A stretch of DNA of 64,000 nucleotides from Verrucomicrobiaceae bacterium. GTDB taxonomy: Bacteria > Verrucomicrobiota > Verrucomicrobiia > Verrucomicrobiales > Verrucomicrobiaceae. The position numbers and the translations under genes are program-made. The stretch spans positions 124,001-188,000 of the forward strand of contig JAEUHM010000003.1 of the NCBI GenBank assembly GCA_016795485.1. Reading direction: 5' to 3'. Below, in pieces: positions 50,123 to 60,495 of the stretch (positions are counted from its first letter, which is position 1; each line of letters starts with the position of its first letter). The notes under the pieces were generated by a model. The model did no database searches. It saw only the letters and a program-made list of their open reading frames with translations, and was not told where the DNA came from.

Positions 50123-50865
50123 CTGCGGAACTCCACCACCTGGTGCGTCAGTGCCAGAAACAGCAATGTGAGACTCCCATAGTAAACCAGAGGACGGGAA
50201 TCGACCAGACCACTGGTAAATGTCCGAATGTGCTCTGAAGAAGAAACATACTGCACAATGTCAGCCAAGGCCGGCGGTACATTGCGACCAACCTGAACGA
50301 ACACGCCCAGCAAGAAGTGCATGAGGCACATGGTGAATGACATTACGGCTGCAACGATCTGATTGGACGTCAGAGCAGAGGTGAATAAGCCTATCGCAAG
50401 GTTAAACATGCCCATGAATAACAAGATCACATAACTGCCAAGAAGTGGGCCTTTGGGGATGTCGATCTGACCGGCAGTCAACCAATCGACAAACCGAAAG
50501 TTACCATAGCTTGGAAGCCAGAGGAGGCAGTAGAAGATCACCGCGGCAGAGTACTTTGCTAGAATCACCTGTCCGGCCCTAACAGGAGCTGTAAGCAAAG
50601 TCTCAAGCGTGCCAAGCTTCTTTTCTTCCGAGAACAGTCGCATCGTGAGCAGCGGGAAGATGAAGAAATAAGAAAGCCAGAACCACCAAGAATAAAATGT
50701 CCAAGAGACAATCGAGCCATCACTCGGCTCGCCCTCAAGTTTCGCGAGAGCAGCACGAAACGAAAATCCGTTCAAAGCCGTTACCAACGCCAACACAACG
50801 TAAGCGACTGGCGAGACGAAAAACGCTCGCAGCTCTTTGGACAGCAGGATAAAAAAAAGTCGCAT
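50110..50865 (-). CDS. ABC transporter permease (GldF-like)
   Basis: The 251 residues begin MRLFFILLSKELRAFFVSPVA, then five more membrane spans, with EEKKLGTLETLLTAPVRAGQVILAKY near 78, the ABC-2 permease motif that contacts the ATPase. This is the GldF layout (ABC-2 family membrane protein). It is the first gene of a GldF-GldG-DUF4340 unit. Before it lie 205 bases without a gene, then the second kup, so the ATP-binding subunit (GldA) must be elsewhere or missing. The ATG at 50865 is preferred because the upstream extension is Cys/Ala-rich and lacks conservation features. Confidence 0.82.
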   Translation of the reverse strand: MRLFFILLSKELRAFFVSPVAYVVLALVTALNGFSFRAALAKLEGEPSDGSIVSWTFYSWWFWLSYFFIFPLLTMRLFSEEKKLGTLETLLTAPVRAGQVILAKYSAAVIFYCLLWLPSYGNFRFVDWLTAGQIDIPKGPLLGSYVILLFMGMFNLAIGLFTSALTSNQIVAAVMSFTMCLMHFLLGVFVQVGRNVPPALADIVQYVSSSEHIRTFTSGLVDSRPLVYYGSLTLLFLALTHQVVEFRRWRA

Positions 50866-51070
50866 TAAGGGGGCGGTCTTTCTAGCACACCCAGCGCGTG
50901 CGGACAATGCAAAGAGAGGCTTTTTCACCCCGAGATATGCCATCTTTGACGAGTAACACCCGTGTCGCGTCACTTACGACTGTTGTAGATGTGGTGACTT
51001 CAAGCCCGGCTTTTGATCAGGATAGTGACAGGCTGTTAATTTGTGCAGTGCTGTGATGGGAATCCCGCAG

Positions 51071-53014
51071 CTAGATCTCCACCTGCTGTCCCAACTCGAT
51101 CACGCGGCCCACGGGGATTTGGAAATACGTCGCGGGTTGTTGGGCGAGTTTGCTGGCGAGGGAGAAGAGGTGCTCGCGCCAGCGGGCCATGCCGGGACGG
51201 GCGCTGGGGATGATGATTTCGCGGCCGAGGAAGAAGGTGGACTTTTCCGGATCGACTTCGAGGTCGTGGTTCGAGCACTGGCGCAGCAGGCGCGGGACGT
51301 TCGGCGTTTGCATGAAGCCGGAGCGGCCGGTGATGCGCCAGAAATTTTCACCGAGCTTTTCGACCTCCACTCGGCGGCTCGGTGGCACCCAGGGCTCGTC
51401 CTCGGTGGTGAGGGTCATGAAGATGACGCGTTGATGGATGGCCTGGTAGTGCTTCAGGCTGTGCAGCAGCGCCACGGGCGTGCGTCCGGCGGTGCTGGTC
51501 ATGAAAATGGCCGTGCCGGGCACTTTCACGACTTTGCCGGAGGCGAGACTCTCGATGAGCATCTCCTGCGAGATGGCGCTGCGATCCATGGAGGCCCGCA
51601 CGAGCTTGCGACCGGTGGCCCAGGTGGTCATGAGAATGAAGATGGCCGCGCCTACGGCGAGCGGGAACCAGCCGCCGTCGAAGAACTTCACGAGGTTGGC
51701 ACTGATGAAGGCGATCTCGATCGAAGCGAACACTGCGCACAGCGGCAGTGCTTTGAGCATGCTCCACTTCCACAGATGCCGCGCGGCGAAGTAAAAGAGG
51801 ATCGTGGTGATGAGCATGGTCATCGTGACGGCTACGCCATACGCGGCGGCGAGATTGGACGAGGTGCGGAAGGCAAAAACGAGCGCGAGGCAGGCGAGCA
51901 TGAGCGCCCAGTTCACCATCGGGATGTAGATCTGGCCGCGGGCATGCTCGGAGGTGTGGCGGATGTTGATGCGCGGCAGGTAGCCGAGCTGCACGGCGCT
52001 GAGCGTGAGCGAGTAGGTGCCGGTGATGAGCGCCTGCGACGCGATGACAGTGGCGGCGGTGGCAAGCAGCACGAGCGGCAGCGTGGCCCAACTTGGAGCC
52101 ATTTGGAAAAACGGCGCGTGAGCGAGCTCGGGCTGCTTCATCAACAGAGCGCCCTGGCCGAGGTAATTGAGCGCGAGAGCTGGCAAAACGAGCATGAACC
52201 AGCCGCGGCGGATCGGTCCGGCACCGAAGTGGCCCATGTCGGCATACAAGGCCTCACCACCGGTCACGGCGAGGAAGACGCTGCCGAGGATGACGAAGCC
52301 CGCGTGGCCGCCGGTGGTCAAAAAGTGCCAGCCATGCCAAGGATTGAACGCGGCGAGGATTTCAGGCCCGCGCAGGAGTTGCGACACACCGAGCACGGCG
52401 AGGCTCACGAACCACAAACCGGTGATCGGACCGAAAAAGCGGCCCACTTTGGCGGTGCCGAGAAACTGCACCGAAAACAGCACGATGAGGATGACGATCG
52501 TGATGCCCATGATGAGCCACTGCATCTGCTGGTTCCATGCTTCAGCCGCCAAGGCATCCGTCGGAGCCGCGCCGAGCAATCCGCCATCTTTGAGACCTTC
52601 CACGGCGCTCAAAACGGAGATGGCGGGCGTGATGATGCCATCGCCAAACAGCAACGCCGCACCAAACAAGCCCAGCAGCACCGCGAGAGCGCGGCGTTTC
52701 ATCGTTTCACCCATGCGATGCGTGGCGAGAGCCATCAGCGAGAGCACGCCGCCCTCGCCTTTGTTATCCGCCCGCAGGATGAAGACGAGGTATTTGACGC
52801 AGATGAGCAAAATCAGCGACCACAGCACCAACGAGACGACGCCGAGGATGTTCTCATGCGTGGTGGCGATGTGATGCGGGCTGTGCGGGCTGAAGCACTC
52901 CTTCAACGTGTAGATCGGCGAGGTGCCGATGTCCCCAAACACCACGCCGAGCGCCGCAATGACGAGCGTGGTGGTGGAGAGCTTGTGGAGGCCGTGCGAG
53001 TCGTTGTCTTTCAT
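51071..53014 (-). CDS. kup: Potassium uptake protein Kup, second copy
   Basis: This 647-residue Kup has the same architecture as the one at 33.4 kb: VIAALGVVFGDIGTSPIYTL at the start, GAALLFGDGIITPAISVLSAVEGL near 115, twelve spans, and a C-terminal KVPGTAIFMTSTAGRTPVALLHSLKHYQ. I start at ATG 53014; the 57 residues upstream run into a terminator. G+C, especially at third positions, is clearly higher than in neighbours, so much that an open frame spans the whole opposite strand. That may mark a recently acquired or differently biased copy. A role as backup K+ importer under different conditions is inference. Confidence 0.93.
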   Translation of the reverse strand: MKDNDSHGLHKLSTTTLVIAALGVVFGDIGTSPIYTLKECFSPHSPHHIATTHENILGVVSLVLWSLILLICVKYLVFILRADNKGEGGVLSLMALATHRMGETMKRRALAVLLGLFGAALLFGDGIITPAISVLSAVEGLKDGGLLGAAPTDALAAEAWNQQMQWLIMGITIVILIVLFSVQFLGTAKVGRFFGPITGLWFVSLAVLGVSQLLRGPEILAAFNPWHGWHFLTTGGHAGFVILGSVFLAVTGGEALYADMGHFGAGPIRRGWFMLVLPALALNYLGQGALLMKQPELAHAPFFQMAPSWATLPLVLLATAATVIASQALITGTYSLTLSAVQLGYLPRINIRHTSEHARGQIYIPMVNWALMLACLALVFAFRTSSNLAAAYGVAVTMTMLITTILFYFAARHLWKWSMLKALPLCAVFASIEIAFISANLVKFFDGGWFPLAVGAAIFILMTTWATGRKLVRASMDRSAISQEMLIESLASGKVVKVPGTAIFMTSTAGRTPVALLHSLKHYQAIHQRVIFMTLTTEDEPWVPPSRRVEVEKLGENFWRITGRSGFMQTPNVPRLLRQCSNHDLEVDPEKSTFFLGREIIIPSARPGMARWREHLFSLASKLAQQPATYFQIPVGRVIELGQQVEI

Positions 53015-53091
53015 GACGCCCGCAGGCTCCGTGGCAGAGCTGCGGGTGCCAGTGAAGGCAAGTGTAAGAGGCGTTAAGAAGGTGTTAAAAG

Positions 53092-53125
53092 AAAAACCGC
53101 AGGTTCGGGTGAACCTACGGTTTTT
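53092..53125 (-). terminator. Hairpin terminator downstream of the cytochrome gene
   Basis: AAAAACCGCAGGTTC and GAACCTACGGTTTTT form a near-perfect stem with a GGGT loop; on the minus strand the stem ends in a T run. It lies 26 bases past the stop of the cytochrome c gene and upstream of kup, so it ends the cytochrome transcript. Confidence 0.8.
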
Positions 53126-53150
53126 GAAAACGGGTGGATGACGTGCTAGA

Positions 53151-53567
53151 TTACTCTTCGCCCTTCCAAGCGCCGAAGTTGGCACCTTCGGTGATCCATT
53201 TCTTGATCAACTCTTGCTGATCTTTAGTGAGACGATCACCTTTTGGAGGCATAGCCAGATCGTCATCAGCGGGAAGGGTGGTGGAGGTGTAAACGCTGCT
53301 CTTGGCGGCGTCACCTGGGACAACATCGCTACCCTCACTGCCGCCTTTCATCATCACGGCGGCTCCGTCCATGCGGAACTTACCTTTCGGCTTTTTCACT
53401 TTGCCATTCTTGTCGGTGTATTCTTTCTGATGGCACTCGAAGCAGCGCTCTTTGAAGATCGGGAGGATCTGCTTTTCGAAGTCGACTTTACCATCTGGGG
53501 TTTGTCCATTGCTAGCACCGGCCATTACGGCGACCGCAGCGAGGGAAGTCACAAGATATTTGATCAT
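53151..53567 (-). CDS. Planctomycete-type cytochrome c (PSCyt1-like), secreted
   Basis: The 138 residues from ATG 53567 have a signal peptide (VTSLAAVAVMAGASNG, about 5-20), then FEKQILPIFKERCFECHQKEY with the haem-binding CFECH near residue 42, KGKFRMDG near 62, and DLAMPPKGDRLTKDQQELIKKWI near 105 where the Met is the likely second axial ligand. This is the small cytochrome typical of Planctomycetes and Verrucomicrobia, usually fused to or placed beside DUF1501/PSD1 proteins. The DUF1501 gene lies 83 bases upstream, so the pair probably forms one electron-transfer unit. Confidence 0.85.
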   Translation of the reverse strand: MIKYLVTSLAAVAVMAGASNGQTPDGKVDFEKQILPIFKERCFECHQKEYTDKNGKVKKPKGKFRMDGAAVMMKGGSEGSDVVPGDAAKSSVYTSTTLPADDDLAMPPKGDRLTKDQQELIKKWITEGANFGAWKGEE

Positions 53568-53650
53568 AGAGGGGGTGAATGTGGTTAGGGTTAAGGTGAG
53601 CGCTGGGCGGAGCAGCGAACGTGGATTTGTGGTCTCGGGAACCCAAATGG

Positions 53651-55114
<1,464 letters not shown>

Positions 55115-55166
55115 AGGAATACAAACGAAGCTTGGACGACCGCATTTTCAGCCAGTGTGCGGCCGA

Positions 55167-56132
55167 TTAGCGTGGAACGGGCACTTGTTGGAGGATACGC
55201 TGGATGAGCTCAGAGATCGTGAGTCCCTCAATCTCAAACTCAGGGCGCAGAATGAGACGATGGCCGAGCACGGGTTCAGCCAGACTCCTGATGTCATCGG
55301 GACTCACAAAGTCTCGCTGGTCCAGCACCGCAAAAGCGCGACTCGCTTGGACGAGGGCAATGGTAGCGCGGGGGCCAGAGCCAACGAGTACCGCCTCATG
55401 CTGTCGGGTAGCACGCACGAGGTCCACTACGTAAGCTAGGAGTTCGTCCCTGACGGTTACTTGCTCCAAGGCCGCTTGCATCGCACCGATGCGATCTGCC
55501 GTGAGGACGGCCTGGACCTGGCCTGCAGAGAGGACTCGCTCTGGAGCGCTTGCGCCAAGAAGCCTTGTGGCGAGGTCGAGTTCTTCATCGCGCGTGGGAT
55601 AGTCCACCTTTAGTTTGAACATGAAGCGGTCTTTTTGAGCTTCGGGTAAGGGATAGGTGCCCTCGTACTCTACAGGGTTCTGAGTTGCAAAAACGGTGAA
55701 GCTATCTGGAAGTGCGTGGGTTTCCGTGTCGATGGAGACAAGACGCTCCTGCATAGCCTGAAGCAAAGCGGACTGAGTCTTGGCAGGGGCTCGGTTGATT
55801 TCGTCTGCAAGAAGGAAACTGGTGAACACCGGGCCTTTCACCAGTTTGAACTCATTATCCTTCAAATTGAAGACACTGGTGCCTGTGATGTCAGCAGGCA
55901 TGAGGTCTGGGGTAAATTGGATACGCGAGAAATCCACTCCGAGAACTTGTGCCAAAGTCCTGACAAGAAGAGTCTTTCCCACTCCGGGAACACCTTCAAA
56001 GAGGACATGATTCCGAGTGAAAATGGCGATCAACGCATGATCGATAACAGATTGCTGGCCGATGATGACCTTTGCGATCTCTTGGCGAGCAAGTTGGAGC
56101 GTTTGTTGGAGTTCAGGAATGCTGGCAGTCAT
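55167..56132 (-). CDS. MoxR family AAA ATPase
   Basis: MoxR ATPases act as chaperones in metal-cofactor insertion or envelope stress. The 321 residues carry Walker A FEGVPGVGKTLLVRTLA near 35, Walker B SFLLADEINRAPAKTQSALLQAM near 106, sensor 1 VFATQNPVEYEGTYPLPEAQ near 148, and a C-terminal lid with VLVGSGPRATIALVQASRAFA near 245. It is the last gene of a long minus-strand set; two bases separate it from the DUF4350 gene. A DUF58 protein usually sits next to MoxR but I find none here. Confidence 0.93.
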   Translation of the reverse strand: MTASIPELQQTLQLARQEIAKVIIGQQSVIDHALIAIFTRNHVLFEGVPGVGKTLLVRTLAQVLGVDFSRIQFTPDLMPADITGTSVFNLKDNEFKLVKGPVFTSFLLADEINRAPAKTQSALLQAMQERLVSIDTETHALPDSFTVFATQNPVEYEGTYPLPEAQKDRFMFKLKVDYPTRDEELDLATRLLGASAPERVLSAGQVQAVLTADRIGAMQAALEQVTVRDELLAYVVDLVRATRQHEAVLVGSGPRATIALVQASRAFAVLDQRDFVSPDDIRSLAEPVLGHRLILRPEFEIEGLTISELIQRILQQVPVPR

Positions 56133-56134
56133 GA

Positions 56135-57454
56135 TCAGGGTTTGCGGGATGGATGGAGAGTGTCGCGGATCTGCTGGTAGATCTTAGGGAAGTGATTAAA
56201 GGATGCGCTGCGGCCCAATGAGGTGTCTAGTTCACTGTTAGCCCGAGCAATCCTGTCGGTGGGAACTCGGGTAGACGCGCTAGCAGTACTTTGCCAGATG
56301 CTGAAGGCACGGCGCAAAAGTTGCTTGAACGGGATTCCACGTCGCAAGAGAGCCTCAAGTCCTGATGCCGCGCTCATCCCCGCTACGGCATCTCCCTTCC
56401 AGTGGCCAAGATCGACCGAAGGATCATGGGGAATCAAAGTGGAAACTCCCCGCCAAATAATCAATCCGAACAGTGCAAGACAACCAAAAAACAAGCCGTG
56501 CATGTGGTAGCGTCGAGCCAAAGACATGATTCCCTCATCCTCGCCGACCATGGAGCCGAGATGGGTCTCTTCAAATACAACCTTGGAGCATGGGCCGATG
56601 AGCCACGAGAGAAATGCTGGGTTAGGATCGCTCCAAAGCGCCTCATTGCTGAGGAAGTAGCGGTCCGTGCAAACAACGACTGAGCCAAGACCCGCTTTAC
56701 GCTCCATGATGACAGGTTCTCCCAGAGCGGTAGCGATGACCTTCCATGGCGATGTTTCTGATGGAGCGGATTCCGAATCCTTTGTGTCTTTCGAGCGCGG
56801 ATCCTCGGTGCTGAGCGAATAGATGCTGTGCCAGGAAGGCAAATCCAAGCCGACGAGAGGTGAGTTAGGCGAGGGCATGATCGGAACGCCCTCCTTATCC
56901 ATTACAATGGCATTTTGCGGGTAAACCGTGAAGAGGTTGAAACCGGAACTATTCTTTACCTTGGGCTCGGTCTTTTTATCGTTGGCATCTGATTTAGCAC
57001 TGCTTTTTCGGTGACCACTCCTGGAACGATTGATGTTCTCCCACGGTATCGTGCTTCCGTGAAGTGATGGCATCGTCACAATCATTCGAGTTCCATCCGC
57101 CACAATGCGCTGTATTTCGTCAGCTAGGCCCTTGTCGTCCTCTGAGAACTCAAATGCTGGCAATCCTGCAAACAGCATGGCTTGCCCTGGATGGCTTTCG
57201 ATGCGGTGAGGTGGACGGAAGTTACGTTCCACTGTTAGGCCGGGAATGCGCTGGAGGGATTCATAGAGAGCTCTGGTGCCGAGTGGATCTGTCCGTAGCG
57301 AACTGTACTGAGGATACATCTCGCCTGAATCGAGCCTGATACTCATCATTTGGTACAAGTACCAAATGGATCCTGCAATGGCTCCTACGAGCACGACGAG
57401 AGCCATCTGCCGTCTCCATGGGCTTGCTGGAGCTACGTTAGCTGGCTGTGCCAT
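56135..57454 (-). CDS. DUF4350 membrane protein
   Basis: The 439-residue product has one span at the start (MALVVLVGAIAGSIWYLYQM, 17-36) and another near 333 (HGLFFGCLALFGLIIW), with a periplasmic part between. LRTDPLGTRALYESLQRIPG near 52 and RFFL-like segments VVVCTDRYFLSNEALWSDPN near 265 match DUF4350, whose members sit in MoxR clusters. The last 90 residues are cytoplasmic and charged. It overlaps the DUF4129 gene by 17 bases. Its role is unknown; it is thought to belong to a MoxR-linked envelope system, which is inference. Confidence 0.8.
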   Translation of the reverse strand: MAQPANVAPASPWRRQMALVVLVGAIAGSIWYLYQMMSIRLDSGEMYPQYSSLRTDPLGTRALYESLQRIPGLTVERNFRPPHRIESHPGQAMLFAGLPAFEFSEDDKGLADEIQRIVADGTRMIVTMPSLHGSTIPWENINRSRSGHRKSSAKSDANDKKTEPKVKNSSGFNLFTVYPQNAIVMDKEGVPIMPSPNSPLVGLDLPSWHSIYSLSTEDPRSKDTKDSESAPSETSPWKVIATALGEPVIMERKAGLGSVVVCTDRYFLSNEALWSDPNPAFLSWLIGPCSKVVFEETHLGSMVGEDEGIMSLARRYHMHGLFFGCLALFGLIIWRGVSTLIPHDPSVDLGHWKGDAVAGMSAASGLEALLRRGIPFKQLLRRAFSIWQSTASASTRVPTDRIARANSELDTSLGRSASFNHFPKIYQQIRDTLHPSRKP

Positions 57455-59075
57455 CGTTGATGATTGTTTTGTGGTTTGCTGAGAATCGCTCCAGGAGATC
57501 CGCAGTCACTTCATGCCAGCCATACCAAGCCCAGTCGAACATGCTCACGGTCTGGTCAAAAGCCTCATGAACTTGGCTGGCGGAGCGGGAGCGGAAGCGC
57601 AGTTCGCGGCGATAGTCACCATTTGATTTCCAACGTGATACAGCGATGAGCTTGCGTTCACCGAGGTGCGCAAGTGTCGCGAGGAACAAAGCGCGCATCG
57701 CGAGCCGATAATCGCCAATCGCCGCTTTCTCTTGGGCTAGCCGCAGCCATTCCAGTTCGGGAAGCTGCGTGGCAACCACGGCATCGCTCTCCAAATTGAT
57801 CTCTGGCACGGCGATTGGCGCTTTAGCTGGTGCTGGGGGCATTTTTCGCCATTGACGGTAAAGCACGACCAACAATGCTACACCCAAGATCGCGAGCGCC
57901 GTCCACAAAACCGTCTGAATGGTAGAAGCGCGCCCGGTGCCAAGATCCTCCATGTCTCCGTCGAGTGAAATCTGCCGACCGCGGAAGATTCTGTCGAGCC
58001 AATCTCCAATCGTCCGGTCAAGCCAGCGTCCGACAGTCCTCATTGTATCGACTGCCATGGACTCGATCGCATCGATAAAGTCGGCAATCCAGCCGCGCTC
58101 CTCTTTTTTGTTAGCCTCACGTGGTAGTTTCCATTGGAAGGCATCGGTTTGGAGTACGGATTGAATGCTCTCCTCCAATTGCTGAGGCGACACTGGTTTT
58201 TGGGCTATTGCTGGAGCTCCTGAAGTCGCCAGAAACCCGAGTCCGATGACACAAACGGCCCGAGCTGAGGCAGTTTTGAATCCGATGAGCAAATCCTCTC
58301 CAGTTTTACGCGACTGGCTGTAAAAACACCGGAGGGCGTACACGGCCTTTACGATGGGGGCACAAACCACGTAGGTGCCGCAAATGGTTGCCGCAAGAAT
58401 GCTCGTGCCGAGCAGTATCCAAGGGTTTAGAGCAATTGCATTAGTGCTGCCCGTGAAGGAACTGCCAAGCACCGCGATTAGCATCAAGCCGAAGAACAAG
58501 TTCATCCACACTGCTACTGAGAAGCACAAGAGCGCAATCATGACCCCATGGTTTTGGCCTTGTCTGAAGTGGCTCTGGGCAAGTGCCGACCGAACGACGT
58601 CACGTGTGCGTCCGCCATCCCGCAGAATCTGCACTGACAGTATTGAAGCGTTGTGGAAAGACGCATAAGCCCATCCAAACGGCAGCATTGCGGCTAGGGA
58701 GAGTGGCAAAATCCATGGCATGGATGCATGAACTAGAGCCTGTGAAGTGATCAGCCGTAGCTTGGATCGGAATGGCAGAGGAGCAGGGGAGTTGTCTCCC
58801 TTTAGTTGTCTCATCAAGTGATCGCCGAACATGGCGTGGCACACTTTCATGAAGACATAGGTTAGTGCCAGAAGCAGCGAACTAGAAGGGAGCCTGTTCT
58901 CCGCGCCAGCGCCACGGCTCATGTCATTCCAGAAATGAAGAAGCACACAGACGAACAAAAGTGTGCCGGAGAAATACCACGCCCAGGCGGATGGTGGTGT
59001 GGATCTTAGCAGGCTTGTCGCTTCTTCGATGATTTGTAAAACGGTGCGCTGATCTTGACGAGTTGTTGCGCTCAT
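57438..59075 (-). CDS. Membrane protein with C-terminal DUF4129-like domain
   Basis: The 545 residues have about seven membrane spans in the first 290 (e.g. YFSGTLLFVCVLLHFW, GVMIALLCFSVAVWMNLFFG), a periplasmic stretch with GDMEDLGTGRASTIQ near 375, a further span near 395, and a soluble C-terminal region DYRLAMRALFLATLAHLGER and KSNGDYRRELRFRSRS (440-490) that matches DUF4129, a component of MoxR-linked transglutaminase systems. Overlap with the B-box gene upstream by four bases (ATGA) and with DUF4350 by 17 shows tight coupling. The N-terminal part has no recognised family. Confidence 0.75.
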   Translation of the reverse strand: MSATTRQDQRTVLQIIEEATSLLRSTPPSAWAWYFSGTLLFVCVLLHFWNDMSRGAGAENRLPSSSLLLALTYVFMKVCHAMFGDHLMRQLKGDNSPAPLPFRSKLRLITSQALVHASMPWILPLSLAAMLPFGWAYASFHNASILSVQILRDGGRTRDVVRSALAQSHFRQGQNHGVMIALLCFSVAVWMNLFFGLMLIAVLGSSFTGSTNAIALNPWILLGTSILAATICGTYVVCAPIVKAVYALRCFYSQSRKTGEDLLIGFKTASARAVCVIGLGFLATSGAPAIAQKPVSPQQLEESIQSVLQTDAFQWKLPREANKKEERGWIADFIDAIESMAVDTMRTVGRWLDRTIGDWLDRIFRGRQISLDGDMEDLGTGRASTIQTVLWTALAILGVALLVVLYRQWRKMPPAPAKAPIAVPEINLESDAVVATQLPELEWLRLAQEKAAIGDYRLAMRALFLATLAHLGERKLIAVSRWKSNGDYRRELRFRSRSASQVHEAFDQTVSMFDWAWYGWHEVTADLLERFSANHKTIINDGTAS

Positions 59076-59419
59076 CGGTTACCGAGTGCCTCCCACACAG
59101 AACCTTCATGAAACGACTCGGGAATCGACAATAGAATACGACCGACTAGGAAGATGGTCATCCAGATGATGATTAAGCCAATTCCAAGCTGGAGAGATGT
59201 GGTTAGAAGAAACCAATCGCGCTTTGGCTTCTTCTTGGGAGCCGTGAGGCTGGTAAAGCAGGACGCGCATAACATCCTCCGCTCCACGGGTGTCACGCAT
59301 TCCCTACAGAAACGCAGACCACATCCTGTGCAGCGAGCGGCGGCTTCACGAGCGGGGTGATTTCTGCAATGGTTGTCCGTTGCTGATCTCAATCCTTGGA
59401 ACTCAATGGTGGCAGGCAC
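59072..59419 (-). CDS. Small membrane protein with B-box-like zinc finger
   Basis: The 115 residues open with a zinc finger of B-box type, C-x2-H-x-P ... C-x2-C-x4-C-x2-C: CRNHPAREAAARCTGCGLRFCRECV (18-44), then C-x-x-C (LCASCF). A basic linker KKKPKRD precedes one membrane span (LLTTSLQLGIGLIIIWMTIF, 71-90). A cytoplasmic finger held at the membrane is the likely topology. It lies in the operon between an unknown membrane protein and the DUF4129 gene. Finger and span are clear; partners are unknown. Confidence 0.75.
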   Translation of the reverse strand: MPATIEFQGLRSATDNHCRNHPAREAAARCTGCGLRFCRECVTPVERRMLCASCFTSLTAPKKKPKRDWFLLTTSLQLGIGLIIIWMTIFLVGRILLSIPESFHEGSVWEALGNR

Positions 59420-59463
59420 TGGAGGAGGCTACAATTTTGCTTAGCAAGCTCAAGCAACGTTTC

Positions 59464-60495
59464 TCATGCAGACGGGTGCCCGTGGAAGAGACGCCGAGCT
59501 CTGATCGCCGCTGGCAATGCGATTAGACCGCAGAAAATCAAGATCACCCCAGAGACGACCATCGCGGTGGCTACACGCGGCCATTCAGGGTATCCAATCT
59601 TGGCCATTTCATCGAAGGACTGAATGTCAAAACCAGAGAAGACACGAGCACTGCTGCCGACTTCACCGATCGTTTGAAAGTGAGACACGTTCAGGAGGAT
59701 GTACATGCCTATCCCCACAGCGGTGGTCAAAAACACACCAGTCCACAGGCTCCCGAGAATGGCGGATGGGAGTGCGCGATCACGATTGCGCCCCAACCCG
59801 GCAATGCAAAGCATCCCGGCAATCGTGATCATCACGCCGCTGATTACTGTCACGGCGGTAATGGAACTGATACTGTCTAGCCCCTGAAGGCCACCAGCTG
59901 CGATTAATGCAACGCTAGCACTCGTTACTGATTTAGAGCCTGCGAATGGGAGTTTTGTTTTGGTGCCTTGCAGCGGAATAGCAACGGCAGGTGTGGCTCC
60001 ACTCGGTTCTTGGGCTGTCTTTGGCAGTTCACCCTGATGAATCATACAAAGCTCGGCAGCTCGAGAAACCAGTTTGAGGGCGGCCTTTTGCCGTTTGATC
60101 CCCCGGACGGTCATGACTTGAACGGCTGTCAGCACCTTGGCCCTTACGGTTGGTCCCTTGATCCAGTTGGCAGCCAATACGATCAATCCTGGCACTCCGA
60201 ACAAAAATCCGAAGAAGTGGAGCGCGGAGTTGTCGTCTGACACCGCTGTAGCAGAAATCCAGCCGCCCAAACCCAGAAGTAAAACCCCAACCACGTTGTA
60301 CCAAAGGCGATGCTGCGTCTTGGCGATGGAGATCGCCTGCACATTACGAAAGTCGATCCTTCGGTAGCTTTCTGAGACACGAGCGATGAACGCCTGGGTT
60401 TCGATAAACAGGAAATGATCTGGACCTTCCCAGACCGTTCCTCCAGCTCGTGTGCTGCCGGTAATCCATCGATACTGATCAAAGGCCTTCTTCAT
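59464..60495 (-). CDS. Unknown multi-span membrane protein
   Basis: I do not recognise this 343-residue protein. Residues 1-60 form a soluble beta segment (FDQYRWITGSTRAGGTVWEG, then PDHFLFIETQAFIARVSESYRR) that could be a PH-like domain. Two spans follow (68-110: VVGVLLLGLGGWISATAV), then a cytoplasmic section with KQVMTVRG-type charge, and four more spans from about 195 (ASVALIAAGGLQGL) to 335. It starts directly after the stop of the zinc-ribbon gene (adjacent codons), so it belongs to the same transcript. Function unknown. Confidence 0.7.
   Translation of the reverse strand: MKKAFDQYRWITGSTRAGGTVWEGPDHFLFIETQAFIARVSESYRRIDFRNVQAISIAKTQHRLWYNVVGVLLLGLGGWISATAVSDDNSALHFFGFLFGVPGLIVLAANWIKGPTVRAKVLTAVQVMTVRGIKRQKAALKLVSRAAELCMIHQGELPKTAQEPSGATPAVAIPLQGTKTKLPFAGSKSVTSASVALIAAGGLQGLDSISSITAVTVISGVMITIAGMLCIAGLGRNRDRALPSAILGSLWTGVFLTTAVGIGMYILLNVSHFQTIGEVGSSARVFSGFDIQSFDEMAKIGYPEWPRVATAMVVSGVILIFCGLIALPAAIRARRLFHGHPSA

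Noticed and set aside
51041-53077. A 678-codon plus-strand frame opposite the second kup gene
   Set aside because: Its product is His/Glu/Arg-rich without domains and mirrors the Kup codons; high G+C at third positions keeps the antisense frame open.
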